Origin: Paenibacillus sp. FSL H3-0469
GTDB taxonomy: Bacteria > Bacillota > Bacilli > Paenibacillales > Paenibacillaceae
Direction of reading: 5' to 3'
Assembly (NCBI RefSeq): GCF_038051945.1
Contig: NZ_CP150302.1
Location: 4,402,001 to 4,466,000 of the forward strand
Length of the DNA stretch: 64,000 nt
Shown here piece by piece: positions 31,708 to 41,072 of the stretch. The notes under the pieces are model-generated. The model worked only from the letters and a program-made list of their open reading frames with translations, was not told the DNA's origin and ran no database searches. Position 1 is the stretch's first letter. Every line of letters starts with the position of its first letter. The translations under genes and the position numbers were made by a program.

Positions 31708-34068
31708 TTGCGAAAATGGAACTCTGCCTTTGCCGCCCTAGCCGCTTCATACATCTCTGTTGTGTTAGTCATTGTCCTCTTACTCTGCTCTGCCTTCTAT
31801 CTGTATTTCTCGAACCATTATAAGGAAGAGCTGCAGGGACGCAACCGGCTCATCCTTGACAATACCGCCCGTACCCTTGAAGCCTCCGTGCTTCAGCGGG
31901 TGCAGCAGATCTATCTTGAAGTCTCACTGAACCAGCGTGCTGCGCTCCGTATACTGCCAGATGCTTCACTTCCAGCGAATCTCAGTAAGGTGAGTAGCCT
32001 ACAGGAATCGCTGAATATGCAGGTATCCAATCATTCAGACCTGATACAAGCCGTACATCTGTATGCGCCCAGGCAACACCTCCTGCTCTCCTCGCTGTAT
32101 GGGCTGAAATTCCGTGCGGACCAGCAGGCGGGTGCCGCCTACTGGATGGATTGGGTGAACGGCATGAACCTTAATTCCCGTAACAGCCTCTGGACGGAGG
32201 CACGGTTCGTGCCGGACGATATCATCTCCAGCATCCCCGGCGGCAGCGGCAGCCAGCTGATCACCTATGTGCACAGCTATCCGTTCCAGTCCCCCGGGGC
32301 AGCCAGCGAGCTGCTGATTGCCATTGATCTGAAGGAGAGCGCGCTGCGCGCCATTCTGCAGAATATGATGCCTGCCCGCTATCAGAGCAGCTTCATTGCT
32401 ACGCCCTCCGGGGGAATCGTGGCCGGCTCGAATCCGGATGCTGCGGCCCAGGCCGATACCTATGCTGCCAGCATCTCGAATGCGTTAGCCTCCCCTCAGA
32501 CATCCGGGAACATGAGCCAGGAGATTGGAGGCAGCACCTACGTCATTTCCTATCAGGACCTGCCGACCACCGGGTGGAAGCTCTTTAGTGCGGCTCCGGC
32601 CAACCTGTTCTATGAGAAATGGCTCGTTGTCCAGAGGGTCATCCTCTCCCTGTGTCTGCTTGCTCTATTGGTAGGAATCTGTCTGTCCGGCATTCTGGCT
32701 AAATTGAATTACAGTCCGCTTAAGCGGCTGCTTCGCACTATTAAGGACCTCTACGGCCCGGGGCCTGAGGTGCCAGGAGTGCCGGGACCCGCCCTTAACG
32801 AATTCGGAATTATTGACTCCGCCTTCATCCGTCTGAACGACAAAGTCACCACACTGGAGGGGACGCTTGAGGCTAGCAGTCCGCATATCCGGCAGAATAT
32901 GATCCTGAATCTCCTTCAGGACAGCCCTGCCCAAGGCAGTGTAACCGCAGATCCGCAATTCCTGGGACTCTCTCCGGAGCACCGTCATTACTGCTGCCTG
33001 CTCCTCAACACCCGTGGAGCCTACGCCCGTATGAGTCTAAGCGGCTTGCAGGCAGCCATAAGCGGGATGACCGGAACGCTTGAGGCGATCCGGCTTCAGG
33101 GAATCCGTATTCTGGCCGAGGAGCTGCCGGACAAGCAGACGGTTGTTATTATCAGCGCGCGCGAAGCCTCCGGGAAGCTGCTCGAACAGCTCTCGGACCA
33201 GATTACAGCAGCAGCGGAGCAGCATTTCCAGCTGAATATTCAGCTCTCGCAGGGCTGCTGGGTAGATGCCATCAGCCTTCTCCACACGAGCTACGCTGAA
33301 GCGCAGACCTTGATGAAGTATGCTTATTTTCTGCCGGAGAGCAAGGTCTTGAAGGACCGGGAGCTGCTGAAGAAGGAGCAGAGTCTGGATGAAATCCCGC
33401 AGCCTGTGCTGATGAGATTCAAGGATAAGCTGCAGACCCGGCAGCTGGATGAGACTCTGGCCGCGCTGGAGCAGCTGATAGCCGTCATGCGGGAAGGCAG
33501 CTACCCGGCGGATTATTGCCACTTCGTTCTGGCGAACACCGTATTTATGTACTCGGATTATCTGAAAAGCATCCGCTATACCCCTTCTGCTTACGGGCAT
33601 CTGGATCTGTATAACGAATATATTGCCCTGCCGGATATCCGTCATTTGCAGGAGTGGTTCGCCGCCTCCATCGGCACCTTCATCATGGAGACGCAGAAGC
33701 GGAACAGTGACCGCGCGCTCTCGACCATTGAAGCAGCCAAGGCCTATATCGGGGAGCATCTGTCCGGGGATCTATCGCTGGATGCCGTATCCGCCAAGGT
33801 CTTCATCAGTCCCAAATATCTAAGCAAGCTGTTCAAGGAAGAGCTGGGGATCACCTACACCGACTATATTACCGGCATCCGAATGGAAGAGGCCCGGCGG
33901 CTGATTGAGAACAACAATATGTCGATTGAACAAATAGCAGGCACGGTCGGTTATGGAACAACTCCCTACTTCATCAAGCGCTTCAAGGAGATCTACGGCT
34001 GTACACCGGGGAATTATCTGCGAACCGTGAATACACTGCCGCCGCAGGCGGAGATTAGCATGGGATAA
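31708..34068 (+). CDS. Membrane-bound AraC-family regulator (sensor and DNA binding in one chain)
   Basis: 786 residues from a TTG at 31708 with GGGAGGAG upstream. A first membrane helix (about 12-32) and a second (about 300-325) enclose an outer sensing domain of some 265 residues. An inner linker follows, and a C-terminal AraC double helix-turn-helix: LSLDAVSAKVFISPKYLSKLFKEELG and IEQIAGTVGYGTTPYFIKRFKEIYGCTPGNYLR. There is no kinase or receiver. This architecture is common in Paenibacillus beside sugar ABC systems. The gene for a binding lipoprotein starts 12 bases downstream, so the pair may sense a glycan. No permease genes accompany them here. Confidence 0.88.
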   Translation: MRKWNSAFAALAASYISVVLVIVLLLCSAFYLYFSNHYKEELQGRNRLILDNTARTLEASVLQRVQQIYLEVSLNQRAALRILPDASLPANLSKVSSLQESLNMQVSNHSDLIQAVHLYAPRQHLLLSSLYGLKFRADQQAGAAYWMDWVNGMNLNSRNSLWTEARFVPDDIISSIPGGSGSQLITYVHSYPFQSPGAASELLIAIDLKESALRAILQNMMPARYQSSFIATPSGGIVAGSNPDAAAQADTYAASISNALASPQTSGNMSQEIGGSTYVISYQDLPTTGWKLFSAAPANLFYEKWLVVQRVILSLCLLALLVGICLSGILAKLNYSPLKRLLRTIKDLYGPGPEVPGVPGPALNEFGIIDSAFIRLNDKVTTLEGTLEASSPHIRQNMILNLLQDSPAQGSVTADPQFLGLSPEHRHYCCLLLNTRGAYARMSLSGLQAAISGMTGTLEAIRLQGIRILAEELPDKQTVVIISAREASGKLLEQLSDQITAAAEQHFQLNIQLSQGCWVDAISLLHTSYAEAQTLMKYAYFLPESKVLKDRELLKKEQSLDEIPQPVLMRFKDKLQTRQLDETLAALEQLIAVMREGSYPADYCHFVLANTVFMYSDYLKSIRYTPSAYGHLDLYNEYIALPDIRHLQEWFAASIGTFIMETQKRNSDRALSTIEAAKAYIGEHLSGDLSLDAVSAKVFISPKYLSKLFKEELGITYTDYITGIRMEEARRLIENNNMSIEQIAGTVGYGTTPYFIKRFKEIYGCTPGNYLRTVNTLPPQAEISMG

Positions 34069-34080
34069 GGAGGGTGCCTT

Positions 34081-35763
34081 ATGTATATGTATAAAAGATT
34101 AGTGCTCCTGCCCCTCCTGGGGCTGATCTGCGGCTGCAGCGGGCAGTCCGCTTCCCTCCCGTCTGCGCCTGGACAAGAGCAGCTGGCTACATCCGTTTCC
34201 GCTTCTGATTCTGCTGATTCTGCAGTTCCTGCTGCCTCTGCCCCGAAGCTCAAAATCTCCTGGACCATGCATCAGAATCTGCCGGTTGCGGAGGATGCCG
34301 TAATGGTGCGGGAGCTGGAGCAAAAGTTCAACGTAGATCTGGACTTCTGGAATCTGCCGAACAACAAATACGAATCCCTGCTCGACCTGAAGCTGGTGCA
34401 AGGCAGCATTCCCGACCTGTTCCGGGTCCGGCAGACCCAGGATCTGCTGAAGTACCAGCAGCAAGGCGTGCTCGCCCCTATTCCTGAGGAATTGCTGAAC
34501 ACCTACGCTCCCAATATTCTTAAGGCCATCCGCGAGAATGCACCGGCCTATCAGCAATATGGCCGCATTAACGGGTCCTATTATGGCATTCCAGTCATTA
34601 ATCCTACCAATATCTACCGGGTCCCTGTGGTCTACCGGCAGGATTGGCTGGATAAGCTCGGCCTTAAGGTGCCGGACACCCTGGCCGATTTCGAGAAATT
34701 CATCTATGCCATAGCGAACGAAGACCCGGACGGCAACGGGATCCGGGACACCTATGGCTTGTCTCAGGAGGGCATGAATGTGGTCTTCGGCGCATTCGGG
34801 CAGATGGTCTTCACGGATCAGCTCTACTTCAGCCGGAAGGATCAGGGGCTGGTCATTGGCGCTCTGGAGCCGGACATGCAGGAAGCGCTGCGTTATCTCC
34901 GCAAATGGTACCGGGATGGGGTCATTGATCCCGAGTTCATCACCGGGGAGAATAGCGGAGGCTACAAGCATCTGTCGCATGCCTTCATTAACGGGCGGAT
35001 CGGCATGACCTCCATGGGCAATTATTATCACTGGACACAGGCAGGAGCTTATACAGACTGGAGACTGGATGACCAGAAGGCAGCCAGGTTGGTTCCGGTA
35101 GAAGCAATGTTTAACGTCAAGGAGTTAACCGCCAAGCATCCGCAGGCCAAGATCGCTTTCGGGCGGCCGGTTAGCGGCCCGGACGGCAGGCGCGGCTCCA
35201 AAGCCTATGATATGCTGATGAGCTTCACCGCCATTGGCGCGGATGCTACTCAGGAGCCGGGCAAGCTGGAGAAGATCCTCCAGCTGCTGGACTACGTCAG
35301 CGCAAATCCTGACCCCGATGAAGCAGCAGCTCTGCAGTATGGTATTCGGGGGACACACTGGGACTGGGCCGGAACGGACAAGAAGGACATCATCCTGCTG
35401 CCGCCGTATAACCATAGGTTCAGCTACCAGAATACGATCGGCGCGGGAATCGGTATGACACTGCCCATCCTTCCTGCCGGCCGGAGCGAGCAGTGGGCAG
35501 CAACCCTGGGGCTGGATCACGATGGCATCTATAATGCCCTGGAGGTGGCTACGCCCTCTCTGATCAGGAACGGCCCTGGACTTATTAAGCTAAGAGACCA
35601 GGCATACATTGCCTTCATCACCGGGGAGCGTCCGCTTGAGGAATTCGGGGAGTTCGTGGAGGAGTTCCTGGCGGCGGGCGGTGCGGAGGTACTGGCGGAA
35701 GCAAATGAGTCCTATAAGACGCTTGATCCACATCAAAAAGGTGAGCAAAAAGCGAGACCCTAG
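34081..35763 (+). CDS. Extracellular solute-binding lipoprotein (LplA/sugar type)
   Basis: 560 residues. A lipobox ends LICGC (lipidated Cys about 19), followed by a low-complexity Ser/Ala linker and a family 1 solute-binding fold: ISWTMHQNLPVAEDAVMVRELEQKFN, YGIPVINPTNIYRVPVVYRQDWLDKLG and DPDGNGIRDTYGLS, ending ANESYKTLDP. Proteins of this size pair with LplB/YtcP-like permeases for oligosaccharides in Paenibacillus. No permease is next to it, so it may work with permeases elsewhere or as a sensor partner of the AraC membrane regulator 12 bases upstream. AGGAGGG precedes the ATG. Confidence 0.85.
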   Translation: MYMYKRLVLLPLLGLICGCSGQSASLPSAPGQEQLATSVSASDSADSAVPAASAPKLKISWTMHQNLPVAEDAVMVRELEQKFNVDLDFWNLPNNKYESLLDLKLVQGSIPDLFRVRQTQDLLKYQQQGVLAPIPEELLNTYAPNILKAIRENAPAYQQYGRINGSYYGIPVINPTNIYRVPVVYRQDWLDKLGLKVPDTLADFEKFIYAIANEDPDGNGIRDTYGLSQEGMNVVFGAFGQMVFTDQLYFSRKDQGLVIGALEPDMQEALRYLRKWYRDGVIDPEFITGENSGGYKHLSHAFINGRIGMTSMGNYYHWTQAGAYTDWRLDDQKAARLVPVEAMFNVKELTAKHPQAKIAFGRPVSGPDGRRGSKAYDMLMSFTAIGADATQEPGKLEKILQLLDYVSANPDPDEAAALQYGIRGTHWDWAGTDKKDIILLPPYNHRFSYQNTIGAGIGMTLPILPAGRSEQWAATLGLDHDGIYNALEVATPSLIRNGPGLIKLRDQAYIAFITGERPLEEFGEFVEEFLAAGGAEVLAEANESYKTLDPHQKGEQKARP

Positions 35764-35781
35764 TCTCCTCAGTTGCTCACC
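35740..35781. terminator. Hairpin between convergent genes
   Basis: GGTGAGCAA (35740-35748) pairs with TTGCTCACC (35773-35781), and GAGAC/GTCTC pair inside it. It overlaps the last codons of the binding-protein gene and ends 12 bases before the stop of the nikE-like gene. Confidence 0.6.
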
Positions 35782-35792
35782 GATGTTTACCA

Positions 35793-36635
35793 TTATTGTG
35801 CAGCGTTCCCGGGCAGATCCCTGTGCCGGTTGCGCGGATGCTCCGCAAGCATGGAGTCGAGCAAGCTGCGAACCGCAGGATGAGAGGACTGCAGGAACTG
35901 CTCCTTGCTGTCGTTATATTCCACGACCCTGCCCTGATCCATGACAGCCAGGGCGTCTGAAATCATACAGGCGGCCTTAATATCATGGGTGATGAACAGA
36001 TAGGAGAGGCCGAACGCAGCCCTGAGCTCACCAAGCAGCCGCAGAATAGTAGTCTGGTTAATCATATCCAGACTACTAACCGCCTCATCCAACACGATGA
36101 GCTTAGGCTTGAGCGCAATCGCTCTGGCAATATTAATCCGCTGCAGCTGTCCTCCGCTGAACTGGTAGGGCTGCTTCTGCATGTCTGCCGCGCTTAGTCC
36201 GACACACTCCAGTAGCTCGCCTACCGTCCGCTTCTGCTCCTGAACACTCAAGGATTCGTAGTTGGACAGCGGCTCGCCAATAATCTGCTCGGCTGTCATC
36301 CGTGGATTCACGGCTGAATAACAATCCTGAAAGACCACCTGCAGATCGCGGCGTATGGTCCTGCGCACCTGCCGACTCAGCTCATACAGATCCTGGCCTT
36401 GAATCAGCACCTGGCCCGCGCGGGGCGGCTCCAGCCCGAGAATAACCCGGCCCAGTGTGCTTTTACCGGCTCCGCTTGATCCCAGCAGCCCCAGGCAGGT
36501 TCCCTCTTCTATATGAAGAGACACGCCGGACAGCACAGGTTCCTGCTCCTCCGAACGCCTCCACCGGCGGGATGCAGCATAGGTATGGGTAACTTCCTTG
36601 ACCTCAAGCATGTATTCTGCCGCTATTCCGGTCAT
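35793..36635 (-). CDS. nikE: Nickel/peptide-type ABC importer ATPase
   Basis: 280 residues. Walker A GSSGAGKSTL, signature SGGQLQRINIARAI, Walker B LIVLDEAVSSLD and the switch His in LFITHDIKAA. It is the second ATPase of an Opp/Nik-type importer. Its ATG overlaps the previous ATPase gene's stop by four bases. Together with the genes upstream it forms a five-gene nikABCDE-like operon transcribed leftwards. The symbol follows the clear NikA-type binding protein; a metallophore-metal complex is an alternative cargo. Confidence 0.8.
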   Translation of the reverse strand: MTGIAAEYMLEVKEVTHTYAASRRWRRSEEQEPVLSGVSLHIEEGTCLGLLGSSGAGKSTLGRVILGLEPPRAGQVLIQGQDLYELSRQVRRTIRRDLQVVFQDCYSAVNPRMTAEQIIGEPLSNYESLSVQEQKRTVGELLECVGLSAADMQKQPYQFSGGQLQRINIARAIALKPKLIVLDEAVSSLDMINQTTILRLLGELRAAFGLSYLFITHDIKAACMISDALAVMDQGRVVEYNDSKEQFLQSSHPAVRSLLDSMLAEHPRNRHRDLPGNAAQ

Positions 36636-37456
36636 AACTGGCCCCCTGACTGCGGACTAAGCTGAAGCAGCGGCCTTGCTGCAAGCAGCTCCCGGGTATA
36701 TTCATGCCGGGGATGGTCGAACAACTCGAATACATTAGCGGTCTCAACAATCCGCCCGTGCTGCATGACCGCAACTTCATCAGCCAGCTCCGCAATGACG
36801 CCGAGGTCATGGGAGATCAGCAGAATAGCAGTTCCATGCTCCTGCCGAATTCGGTCCAGCTGCCGCAGCACCTGAAGCTGATTGGACACATCCAGAGCCG
36901 TAGTAGGTTCATCGGCAATGATCACGGAGGGCTTCAGGCACAGGGTAAGCGCCAGCATCACCCGCTGGAGCATCCCGCCGCTCAGCTCATACGGATACTT
37001 GCGCAGCAGCGCTGTGGGATCGGGCAGATTCATATCGGCCAGGGAACGGACCATGCAGGCTCTGGCTTCTTTTTCCCCCAGCTTCATATGTGTACGAATC
37101 GACTCCACGAATTGCGCACCAATGGTATACACCGGAGAGAAGGCCGTCATCGGATTCTGCATAATCAGCGCAAGACTACTGCCGCGAAGCCTGCGCATGT
37201 CCTTCTCCGGGAGTCCGTTCAGCTCACGGGTATGCAGCCGGATACTGCCTTCGATCACACTCGTCTGCCGGTCCAGCATCTGGAGGATCGCCAGCGACGT
37301 AACGGTTTTTCCGCTGCCGCTGCCTCCCACAAGACCCATCACACGCCCCGGCCTCAGCTCCAGGTTAACGTCCTCTATGAGGGGCAGAACTCCTGCCGCT
37401 GTCTTCACAGATACCCTCAAATCCTTCACCTGCAGCACAACTTCCGCTTGTTCCAT
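36632..37456 (-). CDS. nikD: Nickel/peptide-type ABC importer ATPase
   Basis: 274 residues. Walker A GGSGSGKTVTS, signature LSGGMLQRVMLALTL, Walker B VIIADEPTTALD and switch His in LLISHDLG. NikD/OppD-like. It powers import together with the following ATPase. The start codon lies 19 bases after the permease gene. The gene ends with a region (EYTRELLAARPLL) that in this family contacts the partner or ligand regulatory part; no long Fe-S extension as in some OppD proteins is seen. Confidence 0.8.
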   Translation of the reverse strand: MEQAEVVLQVKDLRVSVKTAAGVLPLIEDVNLELRPGRVMGLVGGSGSGKTVTSLAILQMLDRQTSVIEGSIRLHTRELNGLPEKDMRRLRGSSLALIMQNPMTAFSPVYTIGAQFVESIRTHMKLGEKEARACMVRSLADMNLPDPTALLRKYPYELSGGMLQRVMLALTLCLKPSVIIADEPTTALDVSNQLQVLRQLDRIRQEHGTAILLISHDLGVIAELADEVAVMQHGRIVETANVFELFDHPRHEYTRELLAARPLLQLSPQSGGQL

Positions 37457-37475
37457 GATTTGCTCATTCCTTCTT

Positions 37476-38306
37476 TCAGGAGCCTCGTTTGATCCCGTAC
37501 CGTTCAGACAGCGCCTCGCCCAGCAGATTAAACGAAGCTACAACCATAATAATCATCAAGCCCGGATAGAGCATCAGCTCGGGATGATTGCGGATGAAGG
37601 ATTTCCCTTCGTTCAGCATCGCCCCCCATTCCGGTGTAGGCGCCTGGACGCCCAGGCCCAGGAAGGACATCGCGGAGATATCCATAATCGCCCAACCCAT
37701 CTCAAGCGTCCCAATCACCACAATCGACGGCAGAATATTGGGAATAAGGTGCCTGCTCATGATCTGCCAGGGGGAGGAGCCGCTGATCCGCGCTGCCGTG
37801 ATGAAATTCCGCTCCTTCAGGCTGACAATCATATTCCGGAACATCCGGGCGAAGTACACCCACTGCACCAGCATCAGAGCAATAACCAATTGTGACAGGC
37901 CCGGCCCCAGAATCCCGATCAGACCGAAGACCAGAATCATACTGGGAAAAGACATAATGCCATCGCACAACCGCATCAGCACAGCATCCAGCCACCCGCC
38001 GATGTACCCCGAAACCACTCCTGCGAGCAGTCCCACACCTAAGGAAGCGGCAAAAATAAGTGAAGCAAAGCCCAGCGAGATCCGTGTTCCATACAGCAGC
38101 CTGGATAGATTGTCCCGCCCCAGCTGATCTGTCCCCAGCAGATATTCCCACGAGGGCGGACTGAGCTTCGCTGCCAGGTTCACCCGTATCGGGTCATGCG
38201 GTGAGATCCATGGAGCCAACAGGCCAGCAAGACCAAACAGGATCAGCAGGCTGCCGCAGATCATGATCACTCTCTTGCCTTTGAAACGGCTGCTTAAGTT
38301 ATTCAT
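37476..38306 (-). CDS. nikC: ABC importer permease
   Basis: 276 residues with six membrane helices. The BPD_transp_1 core shows GTDQLGRDNLSRLLYGTRISL and the EAA loop EFNFITAARISGSSPWQIMSRHLIPN. The first helix (IMICGSLLILFGLAGLLAPWI) is the typical OppC/NikC N-terminus. It forms the channel with NikB. Its ATG overlaps the stop of nikB by four bases. Confidence 0.82.
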   Translation of the reverse strand: MNNLSSRFKGKRVIMICGSLLILFGLAGLLAPWISPHDPIRVNLAAKLSPPSWEYLLGTDQLGRDNLSRLLYGTRISLGFASLIFAASLGVGLLAGVVSGYIGGWLDAVLMRLCDGIMSFPSMILVFGLIGILGPGLSQLVIALMLVQWVYFARMFRNMIVSLKERNFITAARISGSSPWQIMSRHLIPNILPSIVVIGTLEMGWAIMDISAMSFLGLGVQAPTPEWGAMLNEGKSFIRNHPELMLYPGLMIIMVVASFNLLGEALSERYGIKRGS

Positions 38307-39250
38307 CCTTGGCTGGCCCTCCCTTTACGCGCAATTCGCGGGTCCAGGAAGAGCTGGAGCAGATCGGCGATCAGATTGCTCCCGGCAATCACACAGACCG
38401 AGAGCATGATGTAGCATTGAATCACCGGAATGTCCCGGTTAATGATCGCTTCAATGAAGTACCGGCCGAAGCCCGGCCAGGAGAATACCTGCTCTACGAT
38501 AATCGCTCCTGTCAGCAGCTTCCCCAGATTGATGCCCAGTCCTGTAATAAGCGGCGCTATGGCAATTCTCAGCACGTATTTATACAGAATCACACGTTCC
38601 TTTATCCCTCTAGCCCGGGCATAACGGACATAAGCCTCCTTCAGCTCCTCCAGAACGGTCGTCCGCAGCAGACGCGCGTAGATGGCAATCAGCCAGAGGG
38701 CCAGGGTAATAGACGGTAGAATCAGATGCTGCACGGACCCTCTGCCCTCCACAGGCAGCCATTCCAGCTTGACCGAGATGAAGAACATCAGCAGATAGCC
38801 GATCCAGAAGACTGGAACACAGGCGCCGATATAGGCGAATACCCGGATCACATGATCCACTAGCCGGTTTTTGTAAATCGCTGCTAACACCCCAAGCGGG
38901 ATGCTAACCACCAGCGCCAGCACGATACTGGCGGACGCAAGCTGAAGCGTTGCGGGCAGCTTCTGGGCAACCTCTCCCCAGACGGGCATATTGGACAGGT
39001 AGGAATGGCCAAAATCCAGCCGGAGCAGCCGGCCTACCGATTGAACATATTGCGTCAGCAGCGGCTGGTCCAGCCCGAATTCATGCCGCTTGGCAGCCAG
39101 CACTTCATCATCCGGCTGGATATGGGCCGCAGCCAGATAAGCTTCAGCCGGGTCGACCGGCCCCACCCGGATCATCACGAACATCAGCAATGAGGAGAAC
39201 AGAAGGATGGGGATGATCGCCAGCACTCTTTTTCCAATATATACGCCCAC
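38303..39250 (-). CDS. nikB: ABC importer permease
   Basis: 315 residues, six helices. It starts GKRVLAIIPILLFSSLLMFVMIRVGPVDPAEAYL, as in OppB/NikB. It contains LRTTVLEELKEAYVRYARARGIKERVILYKYVLRIA (EAA loop) and ends with the ExxFSWPGxG motif (VEQVFSWPGFGRYFIEAI). It pairs with NikC. It follows the binding-protein gene by 22 bases in the operon. Confidence 0.82.
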   Translation of the reverse strand: MGVYIGKRVLAIIPILLFSSLLMFVMIRVGPVDPAEAYLAAAHIQPDDEVLAAKRHEFGLDQPLLTQYVQSVGRLLRLDFGHSYLSNMPVWGEVAQKLPATLQLASASIVLALVVSIPLGVLAAIYKNRLVDHVIRVFAYIGACVPVFWIGYLLMFFISVKLEWLPVEGRGSVQHLILPSITLALWLIAIYARLLRTTVLEELKEAYVRYARARGIKERVILYKYVLRIAIAPLITGLGINLGKLLTGAIIVEQVFSWPGFGRYFIEAIINRDIPVIQCYIMLSVCVIAGSNLIADLLQLFLDPRIARKGRASQG

Positions 39251-39272
39251 TTAGAACCCTCCTGCGTGACTA

Positions 39273-40892
39273 CTAGTTCTTCTTGGTGCCATGAAGCGGA
39301 TATTCATCCCGGTTGGACGGGAACTTGAATTCAGCCACATTGTCCCGGTACACCGCCATCTGCTTGATGTAGGAGATCGGAAGGATCGAAGACTGTTCCT
39401 GCAGCGTAGTGAGCACAGAGCCGAACAGCTCGGTACGGGCCTTATCGTCTGTTGTTGCCATGGCTGCTTTGATTTTCTTATCAATCGCAGCCTTCATTGG
39501 CAGAGCCGCCAGGGTATCCGAGACCCCATAGCCCGGCTGAACCACAGCCGTCATGAAGGAATGCGGGTCATACGGCGCACCAAAGGTCGAGTAGAAATTC
39601 ATATCGAACTCATTGGCCTTTCTGCGCTGGATGTAGACGGTCAGCTCGACGCCGGTGATTTTCAGATTCACACCGATTCCCGCCCATTCAGCTTGCAGAG
39701 TCTCCGCCATCGCCTTCATCGTCTGATCCGCCTTGTCATACATCAGCTCCAGCTCAAGCTTCTGTCCATCCTTCTCCCGCACGTCAACACCTGAAGGCAG
39801 CTTCCAGCCCGCTTCATCCAGCAGCGCTTTTGCCTGCTCCACATCATATTTCACCGGGGTCACCTTGATATTGGTATAAGGCAGATTCGGGGGCAGGATA
39901 TTGTCCGCCTTCTCCTCCAGCCCCAGCGTCACCCCTTCGACCATCGCTTCCTTATTGAAGCCCATGCTAAGTGCCTGACGGACCTTAAGATCAGCCAGCT
40001 TCGCGTTCATGGTATTCAGCACCAGATTGCGGGTTGCAATCGGCTCTGACAGCTTAGTGACGTACTTCCCGGTGCTCTCAAGCTCCTTGTAGGCGTCATA
40101 GCTGATGAGACCTTCGCCGTAGATCAGATCCAGATCCCCTTTTTCAAAAGACAGCACACGGGTCTCCGCATCCGGGATCACCTTCACCACCACCTTGTCC
40201 ACCTTCGGCTTATCGCCCCAATAGTAAGGATTCGGTGTAAAGGTTGCCGCTTCATCCTTCTTATACTCGCTTAGCACCCAAGGTCCGGTTCCGATCGGGC
40301 TCTTCACGCCCTTGGATGTATCGCCATCCTCCGGGAAGCCCGCCTCGCCAAGGAAACGTACCGGCCGCACCACTGCAAGATCGTACAGTGCCGGGTAATA
40401 TGATTCCGTCAGCGTGAGCCGGAACGTAGTGTCATCAAGCGCTTCTGTTTTCTCAATCAGCGGAATCATGCCCAGCCACGTGTGCAGCTTCTTATTATGT
40501 AAGACCGCATCCATATTCTTCTTCACCAGCTGTGCGGTAAAAGCCGTTCCGTCCGAAAACTTGACGTTGCTCCGGATCTTGAACGTGTATACCTTGCCAT
40601 CCGGCGATAATGTCCAGGATTCGGCCAGAGCCGGGACAAGCTTCCCGTCTTGATAACTGACAAGCGGCTCATAGATCATAGACTGGGCTAACAGCTGGGA
40701 CGGGTTATATAAATGCGGATTCATCGGTCCGATATCCCGGGGCCACGCCATTGTAATAGTCTTCGTAGCTTGCGCGCCTCCGGCGTCCGCTGATTTCTCC
40801 GTATTATTCGATGAACAGCCTGCAGCGACCATGGATATAACCAACAATACGAGCAGGCCTTGCAGCAGCTTCTTACCTTTAGATGCGAACAT
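39273..40892 (-). CDS. nikA: Nickel-type ABC substrate-binding lipoprotein
   Basis: 539 residues. Lipoprotein signal (VISMVAAGCSSN), then a family 5 binding-protein fold with a strong NikA pattern: TITMAWPRDIGPMNPHLYNPSQLLAQSMIYEPL, ESYYPALYDLAVVRPVRFLGE and SPIGTGPWVLSEYK. NikA proteins bind Ni as a complex with histidine or a chelator; related CntA proteins bind staphylopine-type metallophores. Exact cargo cannot be read from sequence. It is the first gene of the operon and lies just downstream of a Fur-box-like sequence, which suggests control by metal starvation. Confidence 0.85.
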   Translation of the reverse strand: MFASKGKKLLQGLLVLLVISMVAAGCSSNNTEKSADAGGAQATKTITMAWPRDIGPMNPHLYNPSQLLAQSMIYEPLVSYQDGKLVPALAESWTLSPDGKVYTFKIRSNVKFSDGTAFTAQLVKKNMDAVLHNKKLHTWLGMIPLIEKTEALDDTTFRLTLTESYYPALYDLAVVRPVRFLGEAGFPEDGDTSKGVKSPIGTGPWVLSEYKKDEAATFTPNPYYWGDKPKVDKVVVKVIPDAETRVLSFEKGDLDLIYGEGLISYDAYKELESTGKYVTKLSEPIATRNLVLNTMNAKLADLKVRQALSMGFNKEAMVEGVTLGLEEKADNILPPNLPYTNIKVTPVKYDVEQAKALLDEAGWKLPSGVDVREKDGQKLELELMYDKADQTMKAMAETLQAEWAGIGVNLKITGVELTVYIQRRKANEFDMNFYSTFGAPYDPHSFMTAVVQPGYGVSDTLAALPMKAAIDKKIKAAMATTDDKARTELFGSVLTTLQEQSSILPISYIKQMAVYRDNVAEFKFPSNRDEYPLHGTKKN

Positions 40893-40917
40893 AGCGTTGA
40901 CTTCCTCTTTTCTAATC

Positions 40918-40936
40918 GAGAATGATTATCATTATA
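40918..40936 (-). promoter_or_regulatory. Fur-box-like operator upstream of nikA
   Basis: GAGAATGATTATCATTATA matches the 19-bp Fur box (GATAATGATTATCATTATC) at 17 of 19 positions and is a near-perfect dyad. It lies 25 bases before the nikA start. Zur and PerR use similar boxes, so the metal sensed is not certain. Confidence 0.8.
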
Positions 40937-41002
40937 AATTAAAATATTACTGTACCTGACACAATTCTGTCAATGGTAACGGTTGTATGCTCTGTACATA
41001 CC

Positions 41003-41031
41003 AAAAAAAACCACCCCAAAACCTGGAGTGG
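41003..41031 (-). terminator. Terminator of the ArsR-type gene
   Basis: Minus strand CCACTCC-AGGTTTT-GGGGTGG (one wobble) followed by eight T bases. It separates the ArsR-type gene from the nik operon, which runs the same way. Confidence 0.85.
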
Positions 41032-41072
41032 CGATGATGTCATACGTTATATGTCATGCGTTATATGATTGA

